A stretch of 64,000 nt of DNA from Caulobacterales bacterium (lineage in GTDB: Bacteria > Pseudomonadota > Alphaproteobacteria > Caulobacterales > Aquidulcibacteraceae). The stretch's first letter is position 1, and every line of letters begins with the position of its first letter. Below, one piece after another: positions 8,516-17,457 of this stretch. The stretch is taken from positions 1-64,000 of the forward strand of contig JAFLCU010000003.1 in the NCBI GenBank assembly GCA_017303355.1, written 5' to 3'. Under the pieces are notes generated by a model. The model did not search any database, was not told the origin of the DNA, and saw only the letters and a list, made by a program, of their open reading frames with translations. Both the position numbers and the translations under genes were made by a program.

Positions 8516-9796
8516 ATGGAAATCGGGCTTCTCTTCGGCGTGTTCGTCGTCCTTCTCGTGCTCGGCGTGCCGATCGCGTTCGCGCTGGCCGTCTCGACCT
8601 TGAGCGCCGTGCTCTACATGGGGCTGCCGCCGATCGTGGTGGTGCAGCAGGTGTCGGCGGGCTTCAACAAAGTCTCGCTACTGGCCATTCCGCTCTTCAT
8701 CTTCACCGGTGAATTGATGATGCGCGGCGGCATATCGGATCGACTGATCTCACTTGCCTCTTCGCTCGTGGGCCACATTCGCGGCGGCTTGGGGCAAGTC
8801 AGCGTTGTCGCGTCGACTTTATTCGGCGGCGTTTCGGGTTCGGCTCTGGCCGACGTGTCGGCGATCGGCCCGACGATGATCCCGCAAATGGAGAAGCGCG
8901 GCTTCTCCAAGGATTACGCAGTCGATGTGACGATCTCGGCCGCGCTGGTGGCGCTGTTGTTGCCGCCGTCGCACAACCTCATTCTCTTCTCCGCTGTTGC
9001 CGGCGGCGGCGTTTCGATCGCGGATTTGTTCGCGGCGGGCATCGTGCCGGCTTTGATGCTGGCGCTGGGGGTGATGGGCGCGGCGTACTGGCTGGCGAAA
9101 GTGCGCGGCTATCCGGTGGAGCAATTCCCCGGCTTCCGCGCGATCCTCTCGCGCTTGGTCGCGGCGATCCCTGGCTTGCTGATGATCTTTGTGATCTTCG
9201 GCGGCATTCGCGCCGGCATCTTCACCGCCGTCGAAAGTTCGGCCATCGCCGTGCTCTACGCGCTGGCGGTGACGCTGATCATCTATCGCTCGATGAAGTG
9301 GAAGGAATTCGTGGGCGCGGCTTCGCACGCGGCGCGCGCGTCAGCGACGGTGCTGTTCGTGATTGGCGCGGCTGGCGCGTTCGGTTGGCTGATCGCCTAT
9401 CTTCAAATTCCGGAATTCGTGGTCGAGTCGCTGAACAGCCTGACACAGGACAAGAACGTCGCGCTGCTGCTGATGGTGTTGGCGCTGCTGATCATGGGCA
9501 CGTTCCTCGATCTCGCGCCCAAGATCATCATCATCACGCCGATCTTTCTCCCCGTCGCGCGCGAATACGGCGTCGAGCCGCTGCATTTCGGCGTCATCAT
9601 GGTGCTGGCCGGCGGCATCGGCCTGATCACGCCGCCGATCGGCTCGGTGCTGTTCGTCGGCTCCGCGATCGGCAAGATCACGGTCGCCGAAGCGATGAAA
9701 TCGATCTGGCCGTTCTATCTGGCCGCGTTCGCGGTGCTGCTGCTGGTGACGTTCGTGCCGGCGCTGTCGCTGACGCTGCCGGCGCTGTGGCGGTGA
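8516..9796 (+). CDS. dctM: TRAP transporter large permease, DctM family
   Basis: Main channel subunit of the TRAP symporter, 426 aa with about twelve membrane helices; imports organic acids with Na+. Start ATG 8516 is preceded by GGAGG at 8502-8506 and lies 4 nt after the dctQ stop. The typical LAIPLFIFTGELM, GGVSGSALADVSAIG and IMGTFLDLAPKIIIITPIFLP motifs are present. It is the last gene of the hydratase-TRAP operon. Confidence 0.95.
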   Translation: MEIGLLFGVFVVLLVLGVPIAFALAVSTLSAVLYMGLPPIVVVQQVSAGFNKVSLLAIPLFIFTGELMMRGGISDRLISLASSLVGHIRGGLGQVSVVASTLFGGVSGSALADVSAIGPTMIPQMEKRGFSKDYAVDVTISAALVALLLPPSHNLILFSAVAGGGVSIADLFAAGIVPALMLALGVMGAAYWLAKVRGYPVEQFPGFRAILSRLVAAIPGLLMIFVIFGGIRAGIFTAVESSAIAVLYALAVTLIIYRSMKWKEFVGAASHAARASATVLFVIGAAGAFGWLIAYLQIPEFVVESLNSLTQDKNVALLLMVLALLIMGTFLDLAPKIIIITPIFLPVAREYGVEPLHFGVIMVLAGGIGLITPPIGSVLFVGSAIGKITVAEAMKSIWPFYLAAFAVLLLVTFVPALSLTLPALWR

Positions 9797-9819
9797 GGTG
9801 CTCTAGCCGCACGCACCCT

Positions 9820-9859
9820 CGTCATTCCGGGGCGGCCGAAGGCCGAACCCTGAATCCAG
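9820..9859. repeat. Extragenic palindromic repeat, copy B (inverted)
   Basis: TCATTCCGGGG…CCGAACCCTGAATCCA, the reverse orientation of the family seen at 10095. Its right end runs directly into the IS30 transposase remnant, which suggests a rearrangement at this point. Confidence 0.6.
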
Positions 9860-10057
9860 AGCCCTTGGCAGCGCGGCTCGAACGAAAACACCAACCGGTT
9901 GCTGCGCCAATACTTCCCGCGGGGGACCGATCTGACCCCGCACTCCCAGGCCGAACTCAACAGAATCGCACGCCGACTCAACGAACGACCTCGGAAAACG
10001 CTGGACTTCGAAACCCCAGCCGAGCGATTTGATGCGTGTGTTGCGTCGACCCGTTGA
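9860..10057 (+). pseudogene. IS30-family transposase C-terminal remnant
   Basis: Reading from 9860 to the TGA at 10055-10057, the frame gives [19 protein letters not shown] and continues through [14 protein letters not shown] and [16 protein letters not shown]. This is the typical C-terminus of IS30 transposases, after the last catalytic glutamate. Only about 65 codons remain of roughly 320-400, with no start and no upstream catalytic region. It sits between inverted palindromic repeats B and C. The rest of the 363-bp gap after dctM holds nothing else. Confidence 0.88.
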
Positions 10058-10094
10058 GAGCGCCGCGAATAGTGGACACTAGCGTTTGTCGCCA

Positions 10095-10134
10095 TGGGTT
10101 CCGGGCTCGCGCTTTGCGCGCCCCGGAATGACGA
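10095..10134. repeat. Extragenic palindromic repeat, copy C
   Basis: TGGGTTCCGGGCTCGCGC, then a short loop, then GCGCGCCCCGGAATGACGA. It is opposite in orientation to copy B and flanks the IS30 remnant. Located 25 bp past the end of the TetR gene on the other strand. Confidence 0.65.
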
Positions 10135-10159
10135 AGTGTGTGGTTCGGAAAAACGAGCG

Positions 10160-10774
10160 CTAAGGCTTCACAACGCGCTCTAGCACTTTCAGCACGCTCG
10201 CGGCGCCGGCGAGCCTCGAGTCCATCGATGCGCCGAAATGCTTGTCGAGTTTGCCTTCGAGCATGAGCGTGGCGAGGCCGTGCACCATCGACCATGAGGC
10301 GAAGATGAGGGCCGGGTCGCGTTCGCCCGTGTTAGCGAGTGAAACCTCGTCGACGATATTCACGAGCACGTCGAACGCCTGCTCCGCGCAGGCCTTTGCG
10401 TCTTCGTGCTTGTCTTCGCGCACGAGCTCGGAGCGGAACATCAGCTTGAAGTGCGCGGGATTGCTGAGCGCGAATTTCACGTAGGCGCGGCCGAGCGCGT
10501 GATAGCGGCAGGCGGGATCGCTCTCCCCTTCAGTGGCGGCGAGACTATCGGCGCGCAAACGCTCGAAACCTTCGGCGACGATAGCCGCGAGGATCGCCTC
10601 GCGGTCGGGGAAGTGATGATAAGGCGCCTGGTGGCTGACGCCGGCGCGGCGCGCGACCTCGCGCATGGAGAAGCCTTCCAGACCCTCGGCTTCGATCAGG
10701 TCGAGGCTGGCGTCGAGCAGCGCGCGGCGCGGGCTTTCGGCGGTGCGAGCGGCGGTTTTTGGAACGGCTGTCAC
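10160..10774 (-). CDS. TetR/AcrR-family transcriptional repressor of the RND pump
   Basis: 204 aa. The N-terminal helix-turn-helix is at about residues 20-60 (GFSMREVARRAGVSHQAPYHHF). The C-terminal half has the VHGLATLMLEG segment typical of TetR proteins with the WHG-type ligand domain. It is divergent from the RND efflux operon across 147 bp containing two copies of a palindromic site, so it probably represses the pump and itself. The inducer is unknown. Confidence 0.93.
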   Translation of the reverse strand: MTAVPKTAARTAESPRRALLDASLDLIEAEGLEGFSMREVARRAGVSHQAPYHHFPDREAILAAIVAEGFERLRADSLAATEGESDPACRYHALGRAYVKFALSNPAHFKLMFRSELVREDKHEDAKACAEQAFDVLVNIVDEVSLANTGERDPALIFASWSMVHGLATLMLEGKLDKHFGASMDSRLAGAASVLKVLERVVKP

Positions 10775-10796
10775 GCAGATATCCTCGATCTTTGGC

Positions 10797-10830
10797 TTGA
10801 CAGTGTCAAGTTTAGACCTGACAGTGTCTA
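10797..10830. promoter_or_regulatory. Tandem operator for the TetR regulator
   Basis: The palindrome TTGACAGTGTCAA (10797-10809) is followed 21 bp on by CTGACAGTGTCTA (10818-10830); both share the core TGACAGTGTC. Two helical turns of spacing suit two regulator dimers on the same face. It lies 23-56 bp upstream of the TetR start codon. A looser related palindrome, ATATTGA-N6-TCAATAT, is at 10879-10898, just before the efflux gene. Confidence 0.75.
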
Positions 10831-10921
10831 GCCCGTTCCCGACGAATTTCGATCGACGGCGCCAGATTAAGCTTGTGAATATTGAACGATGTCAATATGC
10901 TTCACCGCAAATAGGTGGCCT

Positions 10922-11947
10922 GTGCAGAAAGCGGCATTTTTTCAAACTCTTGCACTGGCCGTGAGCGCTTTGGCGCTGGCCGCGTGCGGCGCGGCTGAGT
11001 CCGATGCGACGGCCCCCCCAGAGGGCCCACTGGTTCAAGTGGTCGAAGTGGGCGCGGCCTCCGCCGCCGGCGCGATCCGGGCGAGCGGCCTGGTCGGCTA
11101 CAAGCGCGAGCCGCAGCTTTCCTTTACGGCGCCAGGCATTGTCGGCGATTTGCTAGTGGACGCGGGCGACACCGTGCGGCGCGGCCAGCGCCTCGCCACG
11201 CTGCGGCGCACCAGCGGCGGCGCGAATGTGGATGAAGCCGCGCTCGCGCGCGCCAACGCCGAGCGCGATCTGGCGCGCACGCAAGAACTCTACAATCGCG
11301 GCTTCGTCTCCGAAGCCCGCTTGGACGATGCGCGGCTCGCGGTGCAGCGCGCGAGCGATTCATCGGTGCTCGTGGCGCCTGCAGATGGCGTGATCCTGCG
11401 CCGCGCGGCGGAAACATCGCAGACGGTGAACGCGGGCACGCCGATCCTGGTGTTTGGCGAAACGCGTTCGGGCATCGTGGTGCGCGCGCCTGTCGCCTCT
11501 TCCGAAGCGTCGCGCATTCGCGTGGGCGATGCCGTGCAAGTGCGCCTGAACGAATTGGGCGTGACGCGCAACGGCCGTGTGGCGCGCGTGGGCGCCAAGG
11601 GCAATGATTCGACGGGCGCGTTCGAGGTTGAGGTCGAGATCGCCGACGCCGCGGGCTTGCGCTCCGGCATGGTGGCGGAAGTCGAGATCGCGGCGGCGCC
11701 GGGCGAAGCGGCGACGGCCGCGCTTCTGGTGCCGACGCTTTCGCTGCTCGATGCGCGCGCGGATCAGGGCATCGTGTTTGTGGTGGACGCGCAAGGTGTG
11801 GCGCGGCGGCGCGCGGTGCAGACCTCGGGCGTGACGCAAGCCGGCGTGATGGTGATCAGCGGGCTCGAGCCAGGTGACCGCGTGATCTCGGCCGGCGCTG
11901 CCTATGTGCGCGACGGCGACACTGTGCGCATCGCGGCTGGCACATAA
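10922..11947 (+). CDS. RND efflux periplasmic adaptor lipoprotein (MFP)
   Basis: Membrane-fusion subunit linking the inner-membrane RND pump to an outer-membrane channel. The GTG at 10922 gives 341 aa with a short signal ending in the lipobox LALAAC. An ATG at 10889 is in frame but lacks a ribosome site and would lengthen the signal; it also lies inside a palindrome. Lipoyl-like halves (FTAPGIVGDLLVDAGDTV and APADGVILRRAAE) flank a short helical hairpin, then a beta-barrel. The RND gene follows 3 nt after the stop. No outer-membrane factor gene is nearby. Confidence 0.92.
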   Translation: MQKAAFFQTLALAVSALALAACGAAESDATAPPEGPLVQVVEVGAASAAGAIRASGLVGYKREPQLSFTAPGIVGDLLVDAGDTVRRGQRLATLRRTSGGANVDEAALARANAERDLARTQELYNRGFVSEARLDDARLAVQRASDSSVLVAPADGVILRRAAETSQTVNAGTPILVFGETRSGIVVRAPVASSEASRIRVGDAVQVRLNELGVTRNGRVARVGAKGNDSTGAFEVEVEIADAAGLRSGMVAEVEIAAAPGEAATAALLVPTLSLLDARADQGIVFVVDAQGVARRRAVQTSGVTQAGVMVISGLEPGDRVISAGAAYVRDGDTVRIAAGT

Positions 11948-11950
11948 AAC

Positions 11951-14900
11951 ATGCAGGCCATTACCCGCTTTTTCGTTGACCGGTGGCAATTCACCGCGGT
12001 GTTGTTTGCGCTGCTGATCGCGCTCGGCATCGGCGCGGTGCAGGCGATTCCGAAATCGGAAGACCCGATCGTCGAGTTTCCGGGCGTGGCGATCGCGGTC
12101 GTGCTGCCGGGCGCGGATGCGGAGCAGATGGAACGGCTTGTCGCCGTGCCGATCGAGAACGCGATCAATTCGATCGAAGACATTCAGGATTTGAATTCGT
12201 CGAGCCGCGCGGGGCTGGCGGTGATTTCGGTGGAGTTCGCCTGGGGCGCGGACCCGCAGGAGAAATTCTCCGAAGTCGTGCGCGAATTGAACGTGGTGCG
12301 GCCGACTTTGCCGGAAGGCATCGTCTCGATCACGCCGCGCCGCTTCAATCCGGCGCAAACGAGCATCGTGCAGATTGCTCTGGTAAGCGACGATGCGTCG
12401 TTCCGGCAGATGGAGAGCTATGCGAAGGCGCTGCGCGATTCGTTGGAGCGCGCGCCGGGCGTGCAGCAGGCGCAAGTTTGGGGCGCGCCGCCGGCGGAGG
12501 TGCGGGTCGCGGCGGATTTGGATCGCTTGGCCGCGTATCGCTTGCCGCTGACGGCGGTGGCGGAGGCGTTGCAGCGCGAGGGCGCGGATATGCCGATTGG
12601 CGCTGTGGAGGCCGGCGGGCGGCGGTTTAACCTGCAAGCGTCGGGCTCGTTCAACAGTCTGGATGAAATTCGCGCCGTGCCGTTGCGCGCCGAGGGCGGC
12701 TCCGTGGTCAATGTGGGCGATGTCGCCGAGGTGAGCTGGGCCAATGACGAGCGCGCGCACATCACGCGCTACAACGGCCAGCGCGCGATCTTCGTGACTG
12801 CGCGGGCGCGGCTGGGCGAGAACATCTTCCCCGTGCTGGAAGGCGTGAACACACGCATCGATACGTTTGCGACGACGCTACCGGAGAACATCGCTCTCGA
12901 ACGTGGTTTCAATCAGTCCGAAACCGTGAGCCATCGGCTTGGCAATCTCGGCCGCGATTTTGGCATTGCCATTTTCCTTGTGCTGCTGACGCTCCTCCCC
13001 CTGGGCTTCCGCGCCTCCATCGTCGTGATGGTGTCGATCCCGCTATCGCTTGCGATTGGCGTGGTCGTGCTGCACGCGATGGGCTATTCGCTGAACCAGC
13101 TTTCAATCGCGGGCTTCGTGCTGGCGTTGGGCTTGCTGGTCGATGACTCGATTGTCGTGACCGAAAACATCGCGCGACGTTTGCGCGAAGGTTTGCCGCC
13201 GCGCGACGCGGCGATCGCCGGGGTCGAGGAAATCAACATTGCCGTGATCGGCTGTACGGCGACGCTTCTGCTCGCCTTCCTGCCGATCATGGCGCTGCCC
13301 GAGGGGGCGGGCGCGTTCGTGCGCTCACTGCCGCTCGCGGTGGTGGCCACGATCACGGCTTCGCTCGTGGTGGCGCTGACGATCATTCCGTTCATGGCCG
13401 CGCACCTCTTGCCGAAGAGCGCGCAAGGCCATTCCAACGCGCTGCTCGATGGCGTGATGGGCGTGATCCACAACCTCTATCGCCCGGCGCTGCATGTGGC
13501 GCTGATGCACCCGCGCAAGACGGTGTTCGCGGGATTGGCCGGCTTTGTGCTGTCCCTGGGGCTGATCCCGAGCTTGGGCTTTTCGCTGTTTCCTGAGAAC
13601 GACAGCCCCTATTTCCTCGTGGAGATTGAGACGCCGCAAGGCGCGGCCGTCAGCGAGACGGATCGCGCGGTGCGCTATGTCGATCAGGTGCTTTCGGAAT
13701 ATCCTGACATCGAATGGCGCTTCGCGAACTCGGGGCGCGGCAATCCGCAGATTTTCTACAACGAGATTCCGCCCGAGCAGATTTCCAATGTCGGCCAAGT
13801 CTATGCGCGTTTCCATGAATGGCATCGCACCGAAGGCATGGCGAAGCTGGAGGAAATTCGCGCGCAGCTCGACGCTTATCCCGGCGCGCGCATCAATCTG
13901 CGCCGCTTCACCAATGGCCCGCCGATCGAGGCGCCGATTGCCGTGCGCGTCAGCGGCGCGGATTTGGCGGCGGTGACCGAGCTGGCGGCGGAAGTCGAGC
14001 GCATCGTGCGCGAGACGCCCGGCACGCGCGACATTTCCAATCCGATGGCCGAACGGCTGATCGATCTCGATCTCAATATCAATGACGGCGCGGCGGCGCT
14101 GCGTGGCGTTCCGGCGGGCGCGGTGGACCAGAATTTGCGTATTGCCGTCGGCGGCGCGCAAGTGTCGCAATTCCGCGATCCGACCGGCGACGCCTTCCCG
14201 GTGGTGCTGCGCGCGCCGCGCGATGACGTGATGGAGATCGCCGATCTGTCGCGGCTTTATGTCTGGAACAATCAGGGCGGCGCGCTGCCGCTGGCGGAAA
14301 TCGCCGATCCGCAATTGGAGGCCGGCCCCGCTTCGATCGACCGCGTCGATCGCGAGCGCACGGCGACGGTGAGCGCCTACACGCAGAGCGGCTATCTGAT
14401 CAGCGCCGTCACCGCTGATGTGGCCGAGCGTTTGCAGGCGATCTCGCTGCCCGCTGGCTACACGATCTCGTTCGGCGGCCAGGCCGAAGCGCAAGAGCGC
14501 AGCTTCTCCGGCCTCGGCCCCGCGATCATGATCGCAATCTTCGGCATCCTCGCGGTGTTGCTGCTGGAGTTCGGTTCGTTCGCGGTGATGACGGTGGTGG
14601 CGTTCGTGATCCCGTTCGGCATCATGGGCGGGCTGATCGCGCTCTGGATCGGCGGCGAATCGCTCTCCTTCACCGCCATCATCGGTTTCATCGCGCTGAT
14701 CGGCATCGAGATCAAAAACTCGATCCTGCTGGTGGAGTTCGCCAACCAGATGCGGGCGCGCGGGGCGCCGCTGGAGGAAGCGATCGAGCGCGCGGGCGAG
14801 GTGCGGTTCCTGCCCGTGCTGCTGACCAGCGCCACGGCCATCGGCGGCATGATCCCGCTGCTTCTGGAGGACTCGCCGCTCTTCTCGCCCATCGCCATGG

Positions 14901-15010
14901 TGCTGATCGGCGGCCTGATCAGCTCGACGCTGATCGCGCGGATCGTCACGCCGGCCATGTACCTGCTGCTGGCGCCAAAGGATAAGGCCGCCGAGGCTCC
15001 CGCAGCCTAA
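11951..15010 (+). CDS. RND-family efflux permease
   Basis: 1019 aa, close to the 1030-1050 aa usual for HAE1-type pumps, with twelve membrane helices and two large periplasmic loops. The proton-relay aspartates are in GLLVDDSIVVTENIARR in TM4. Characteristic LTLLPLGFRASIVVMVSIPL and FIALIGIEIKNSILLVEFANQ motifs are present. It is co-transcribed with the adaptor and probably repressed by the divergent TetR protein. Substrates are unknown; a TolC-like partner must be encoded elsewhere. Confidence 0.95.
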   Translation: MQAITRFFVDRWQFTAVLFALLIALGIGAVQAIPKSEDPIVEFPGVAIAVVLPGADAEQMERLVAVPIENAINSIEDIQDLNSSSRAGLAVISVEFAWGADPQEKFSEVVRELNVVRPTLPEGIVSITPRRFNPAQTSIVQIALVSDDASFRQMESYAKALRDSLERAPGVQQAQVWGAPPAEVRVAADLDRLAAYRLPLTAVAEALQREGADMPIGAVEAGGRRFNLQASGSFNSLDEIRAVPLRAEGGSVVNVGDVAEVSWANDERAHITRYNGQRAIFVTARARLGENIFPVLEGVNTRIDTFATTLPENIALERGFNQSETVSHRLGNLGRDFGIAIFLVLLTLLPLGFRASIVVMVSIPLSLAIGVVVLHAMGYSLNQLSIAGFVLALGLLVDDSIVVTENIARRLREGLPPRDAAIAGVEEINIAVIGCTATLLLAFLPIMALPEGAGAFVRSLPLAVVATITASLVVALTIIPFMAAHLLPKSAQGHSNALLDGVMGVIHNLYRPALHVALMHPRKTVFAGLAGFVLSLGLIPSLGFSLFPENDSPYFLVEIETPQGAAVSETDRAVRYVDQVLSEYPDIEWRFANSGRGNPQIFYNEIPPEQISNVGQVYARFHEWHRTEGMAKLEEIRAQLDAYPGARINLRRFTNGPPIEAPIAVRVSGADLAAVTELAAEVERIVRETPGTRDISNPMAERLIDLDLNINDGAAALRGVPAGAVDQNLRIAVGGAQVSQFRDPTGDAFPVVLRAPRDDVMEIADLSRLYVWNNQGGALPLAEIADPQLEAGPASIDRVDRERTATVSAYTQSGYLISAVTADVAERLQAISLPAGYTISFGGQAEAQERSFSGLGPAIMIAIFGILAVLLLEFGSFAVMTVVAFVIPFGIMGGLIALWIGGESLSFTAIIGFIALIGIEIKNSILLVEFANQMRARGAPLEEAIERAGEVRFLPVLLTSATAIGGMIPLLLEDSPLFSPIAMVLIGGLISSTLIARIVTPAMYLLLAPKDKAAEAPAA

Positions 15011-15076
15011 CGCTAAGGGCAACTGGCGCTGGCGCAAATCGCAGTGCTAGAAATCGCGCGTGGAAGGAAACGCGCG

Positions 15077-16267
15077 ATGAGTGAAGACCTGGAGCAATTC
15101 CGCGCCGAGACGCGGGCTTGGCTGGAGGCCAATTGCCCGCAATCGATGCGCTCAACGTTTACGTCGGAAGACGACATCGTTTGGGGCGGCAAGAACGCCA
15201 AATTCTCGAACCCGGACGCGAAGCTATGGCTCGACCGCATGGGCGAGCGCGGGTGGACCGCGCCGATGTGGCCGAAGCAATATGGCGGCGGCGGGCTGAG
15301 CAATGCCGAGAACGCGGTGCTGCAAAGCGAACTGAAGCGCATCAATGCGCGCCCGCCGCTCTATTCGTTCGGGCTTTGGATGCTTGGGCCGGTGCTGCTC
15401 GAGTACGCCAACGAAGAACAGAAGCTTGAGCATCTGCCGAAGATCGTGCGCGGCGAAATCCGCTGGTGCCAAGGTTATTCCGAGCCGGGCGCCGGCTCCG
15501 ATCTCGCCGGCCTGCAAACCAAGTGCGAGGACAAAGGCGATCATTGGCTGATCAACGGCCAGAAGGTTTGGACCTCCTACGCGAACTACGCGGATTGGTG
15601 CTTCTGCCTGGTGCGCACGGATACGAGCGTGAAGCACGAGGGCATCTCGTTCGTTCTGATCGACATGACGACGCCGGGCGTGGAAACACGGCCGATCAAG
15701 TTGATCTCCGGTTCATCGCCCTTCTGCGAAACCTTCTTCACCGACGTGAAAGTGCCGAAGGAACGTATGGTTGGCCGCTTGAATGGCGGTTGGGAAATCG
15801 CCAAGCGCTTGCTGCAATATGAGCGCACCAACATTTCAGGCTTTGGCTCCGGCGCGCGTACTGATGTCGTCGACATCGCGCGTGACAATGTCGGCTTGGA
15901 TGAGAGCGGGCGCCTGGAGGACACTGATCTCCGCGCACGTATCGCCGAGCACAAAATGTTCGAGCGCGCCTATGCTTTGAGCGTGCAGCGCGCGACCGAA
16001 GAAGCGAAAGCCGGCGCGAATGTCAGCCACATGGCCTCGATGTTCAAAGTCGCGGGCGCAACGTTGAACATCGAACGCTGCGAGCTGATGGTGGAAGCTG
16101 CGGGCTCGCGCGCGTTTGGTTGGTCGGGCGAAGGCTTCGCGCCGGATGAGCTCGCCGTCACGCGCGGCTGGCTGCGCTCCAAGGGCAATTCGATCGAGGG
16201 CGGCACGACCGAGGTAAACCTCAACGTCGTCGCCAAGCGCGTGCTGGGTTTGAGGGACACGCAATGA
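15077..16267 (+). CDS. Acyl-CoA dehydrogenase (first of a pair)
   Basis: FAD enzyme that introduces a double bond next to an acyl-CoA thioester. The ATG at 15077 follows GGAAGGA at 15062-15068 and gives 396 aa. QGYSEPGAGSDLAGLQT and NGQKVWTSYANYADW are the standard FAD/substrate motifs, and the C-terminus carries KGNSIEGGTTEVNLNVVAKRVLGL. The stop overlaps the next dehydrogenase by 4 nt. Paired ACADs like this often form heteromeric enzymes for steroid or branched acyl-CoA side chains, so a heteromer is likely but not shown. Confidence 0.93.
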   Translation: MSEDLEQFRAETRAWLEANCPQSMRSTFTSEDDIVWGGKNAKFSNPDAKLWLDRMGERGWTAPMWPKQYGGGGLSNAENAVLQSELKRINARPPLYSFGLWMLGPVLLEYANEEQKLEHLPKIVRGEIRWCQGYSEPGAGSDLAGLQTKCEDKGDHWLINGQKVWTSYANYADWCFCLVRTDTSVKHEGISFVLIDMTTPGVETRPIKLISGSSPFCETFFTDVKVPKERMVGRLNGGWEIAKRLLQYERTNISGFGSGARTDVVDIARDNVGLDESGRLEDTDLRARIAEHKMFERAYALSVQRATEEAKAGANVSHMASMFKVAGATLNIERCELMVEAAGSRAFGWSGEGFAPDELAVTRGWLRSKGNSIEGGTTEVNLNVVAKRVLGLRDTQ

Positions 16268-17340
16268 CATTCACGCTGAACGAAGAGCAAAATCTGCTCA
16301 AGGACGCCGCGCGCGATTTCTGCCGCGAGCAGGCGCCGGTGACGCGCTTCCGCAAAATGCGCGACGATAAGAAAAACGGCCGCGATCCTGAATTGTGGGC
16401 CGAGATGGCGGCGATGGGCTGGGCTGGCATTCTTGTGCCGGAAGAGTTCGGCGGCGCAGGGCTGGGCTATGTTGGCCTTGGTGTCGTGTTGGAGCAGAGC
16501 GGGCGCACTTTGGCTGCGTCGCCCCTGCTCTCCACGGCGATGATTGGCGCGAGTGCGTTGCTTCTGGGCGGCACAGATGCGCAGAAGCAGGAATGGCTGC
16601 CGAAGATCGCGGCGGGCGAGTGCATTGTTGCATTCGCTGTCGATGAGAACGCGCACCATGCACCGGGCAAGAGCGGCTTGAAGGTCGCGGGCGGCAAGGT
16701 GAGTGGCGTGAAAAAGTACGTCGCGGACGGCCACATCGCCGATCTCTTCATCGTCGCCGGGGCGGACGGGCTCTATCTGGTGAAGGCCGATGCGGCGGGC
16801 GTGTCGAAGCGCGAGCTGATCACGGTGGATAGCCGCGGCGCCGCGGACGTGACGTTTGAGAACGCGCCTGGCGAGGCGCTTACTGGCGGCGCGGAGCTGG
16901 TGCAAAAAGTGCTCGACCGCGCGGCGATTGGCTTGGCAGCGGAAATGATTGGCCAAGCGCAAGAAGCGTTCGAGATCACAAGCGAGTATCTGAAGACGCG
17001 TAAGCAATTCGGCCAAGTGATCGGCGGCTTCCAGGCGCTGCAGCATCGCGCCGCGAAGATGTTCACCGACATGGAGCTGACGCGCTCGTGCGTGATGGCC
17101 GCACTCGATGCGCTGGATCGCGATGCGAAGGATGTGTCCGAATATGCGAGCCTCGCCAAGGCGCGCGCGGCGGATACGCTGCATCTGGTGACCAACGAGT
17201 TCGTGCAGATGCATGGCGGCATCGGCATGACCGACGTACATGATGCGGGCTTGTATTTGAAGCGCGCGCGGGTGGCGGAGGCGCTTTACGGCGGCGCCGC
17301 GTATCACCGCGATCGGTACGCGAAGCTGTTGGGGTTCTAA
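16264..17340 (+). CDS. Acyl-CoA dehydrogenase (second of a pair)
   Basis: 358 aa, slightly short for the family. It overlaps the preceding gene by ATGA, so the two are translationally coupled. N-terminal helical domain (FTLNEEQNLLKDAARDF), then LAASPLLSTAMIGASALLL and the C-terminal helical domain with TRKQFGQVIGGFQALQHRAA. The GSD-type FAD motif is weak, typical of the partner subunit in heteromeric ACADs. HLVTNEFVQMHGGIGMTD near the end is conserved. Confidence 0.92.
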   Translation: MTFTLNEEQNLLKDAARDFCREQAPVTRFRKMRDDKKNGRDPELWAEMAAMGWAGILVPEEFGGAGLGYVGLGVVLEQSGRTLAASPLLSTAMIGASALLLGGTDAQKQEWLPKIAAGECIVAFAVDENAHHAPGKSGLKVAGGKVSGVKKYVADGHIADLFIVAGADGLYLVKADAAGVSKRELITVDSRGAADVTFENAPGEALTGGAELVQKVLDRAAIGLAAEMIGQAQEAFEITSEYLKTRKQFGQVIGGFQALQHRAAKMFTDMELTRSCVMAALDALDRDAKDVSEYASLAKARAADTLHLVTNEFVQMHGGIGMTDVHDAGLYLKRARVAEALYGGAAYHRDRYAKLLGF

Positions 17341-17346
17341 CGCCCT

Positions 17347-17456
17347 CATCATTCCGGGGCTCGCGAAGCGAGAACCCGGAACCCACGGCAAACGACGGAT
17401 CGGCGGCCCTGGGTTCTGGGTTCGCTCTTGCTTTGCAAGACCGCCCCGGAATGACG
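17347..17456. repeat. Extragenic palindromic repeats, copies D and E
   Basis: Two head-to-head copies of the same family lie between the acyl-CoA dehydrogenase and the convergent aminotransferase. D (17347-17386) reads TCATTCCGGGG…GAACCCGGAACCCA; E (17410-17456) reads TGGGTTCTGGG…CCGCCCCGGAATGACGA. The pair could fold into hairpins that act as a boundary between the convergent genes. Confidence 0.7.
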
Positions 17457-17457
17457 A

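Noticed and set aside
13325..15037. Long open frame (about 570 codons) antisense to the RND permease gene
   Set aside because: It is the reverse-frame shadow of a clear gene. Its product is arginine-, histidine- and glutamine-rich with no domain. Similar antisense frames at 4175-5308, 11360-12760, 18576-19475, 20173-21105 and 23786-24865 are rejected for the same reason.
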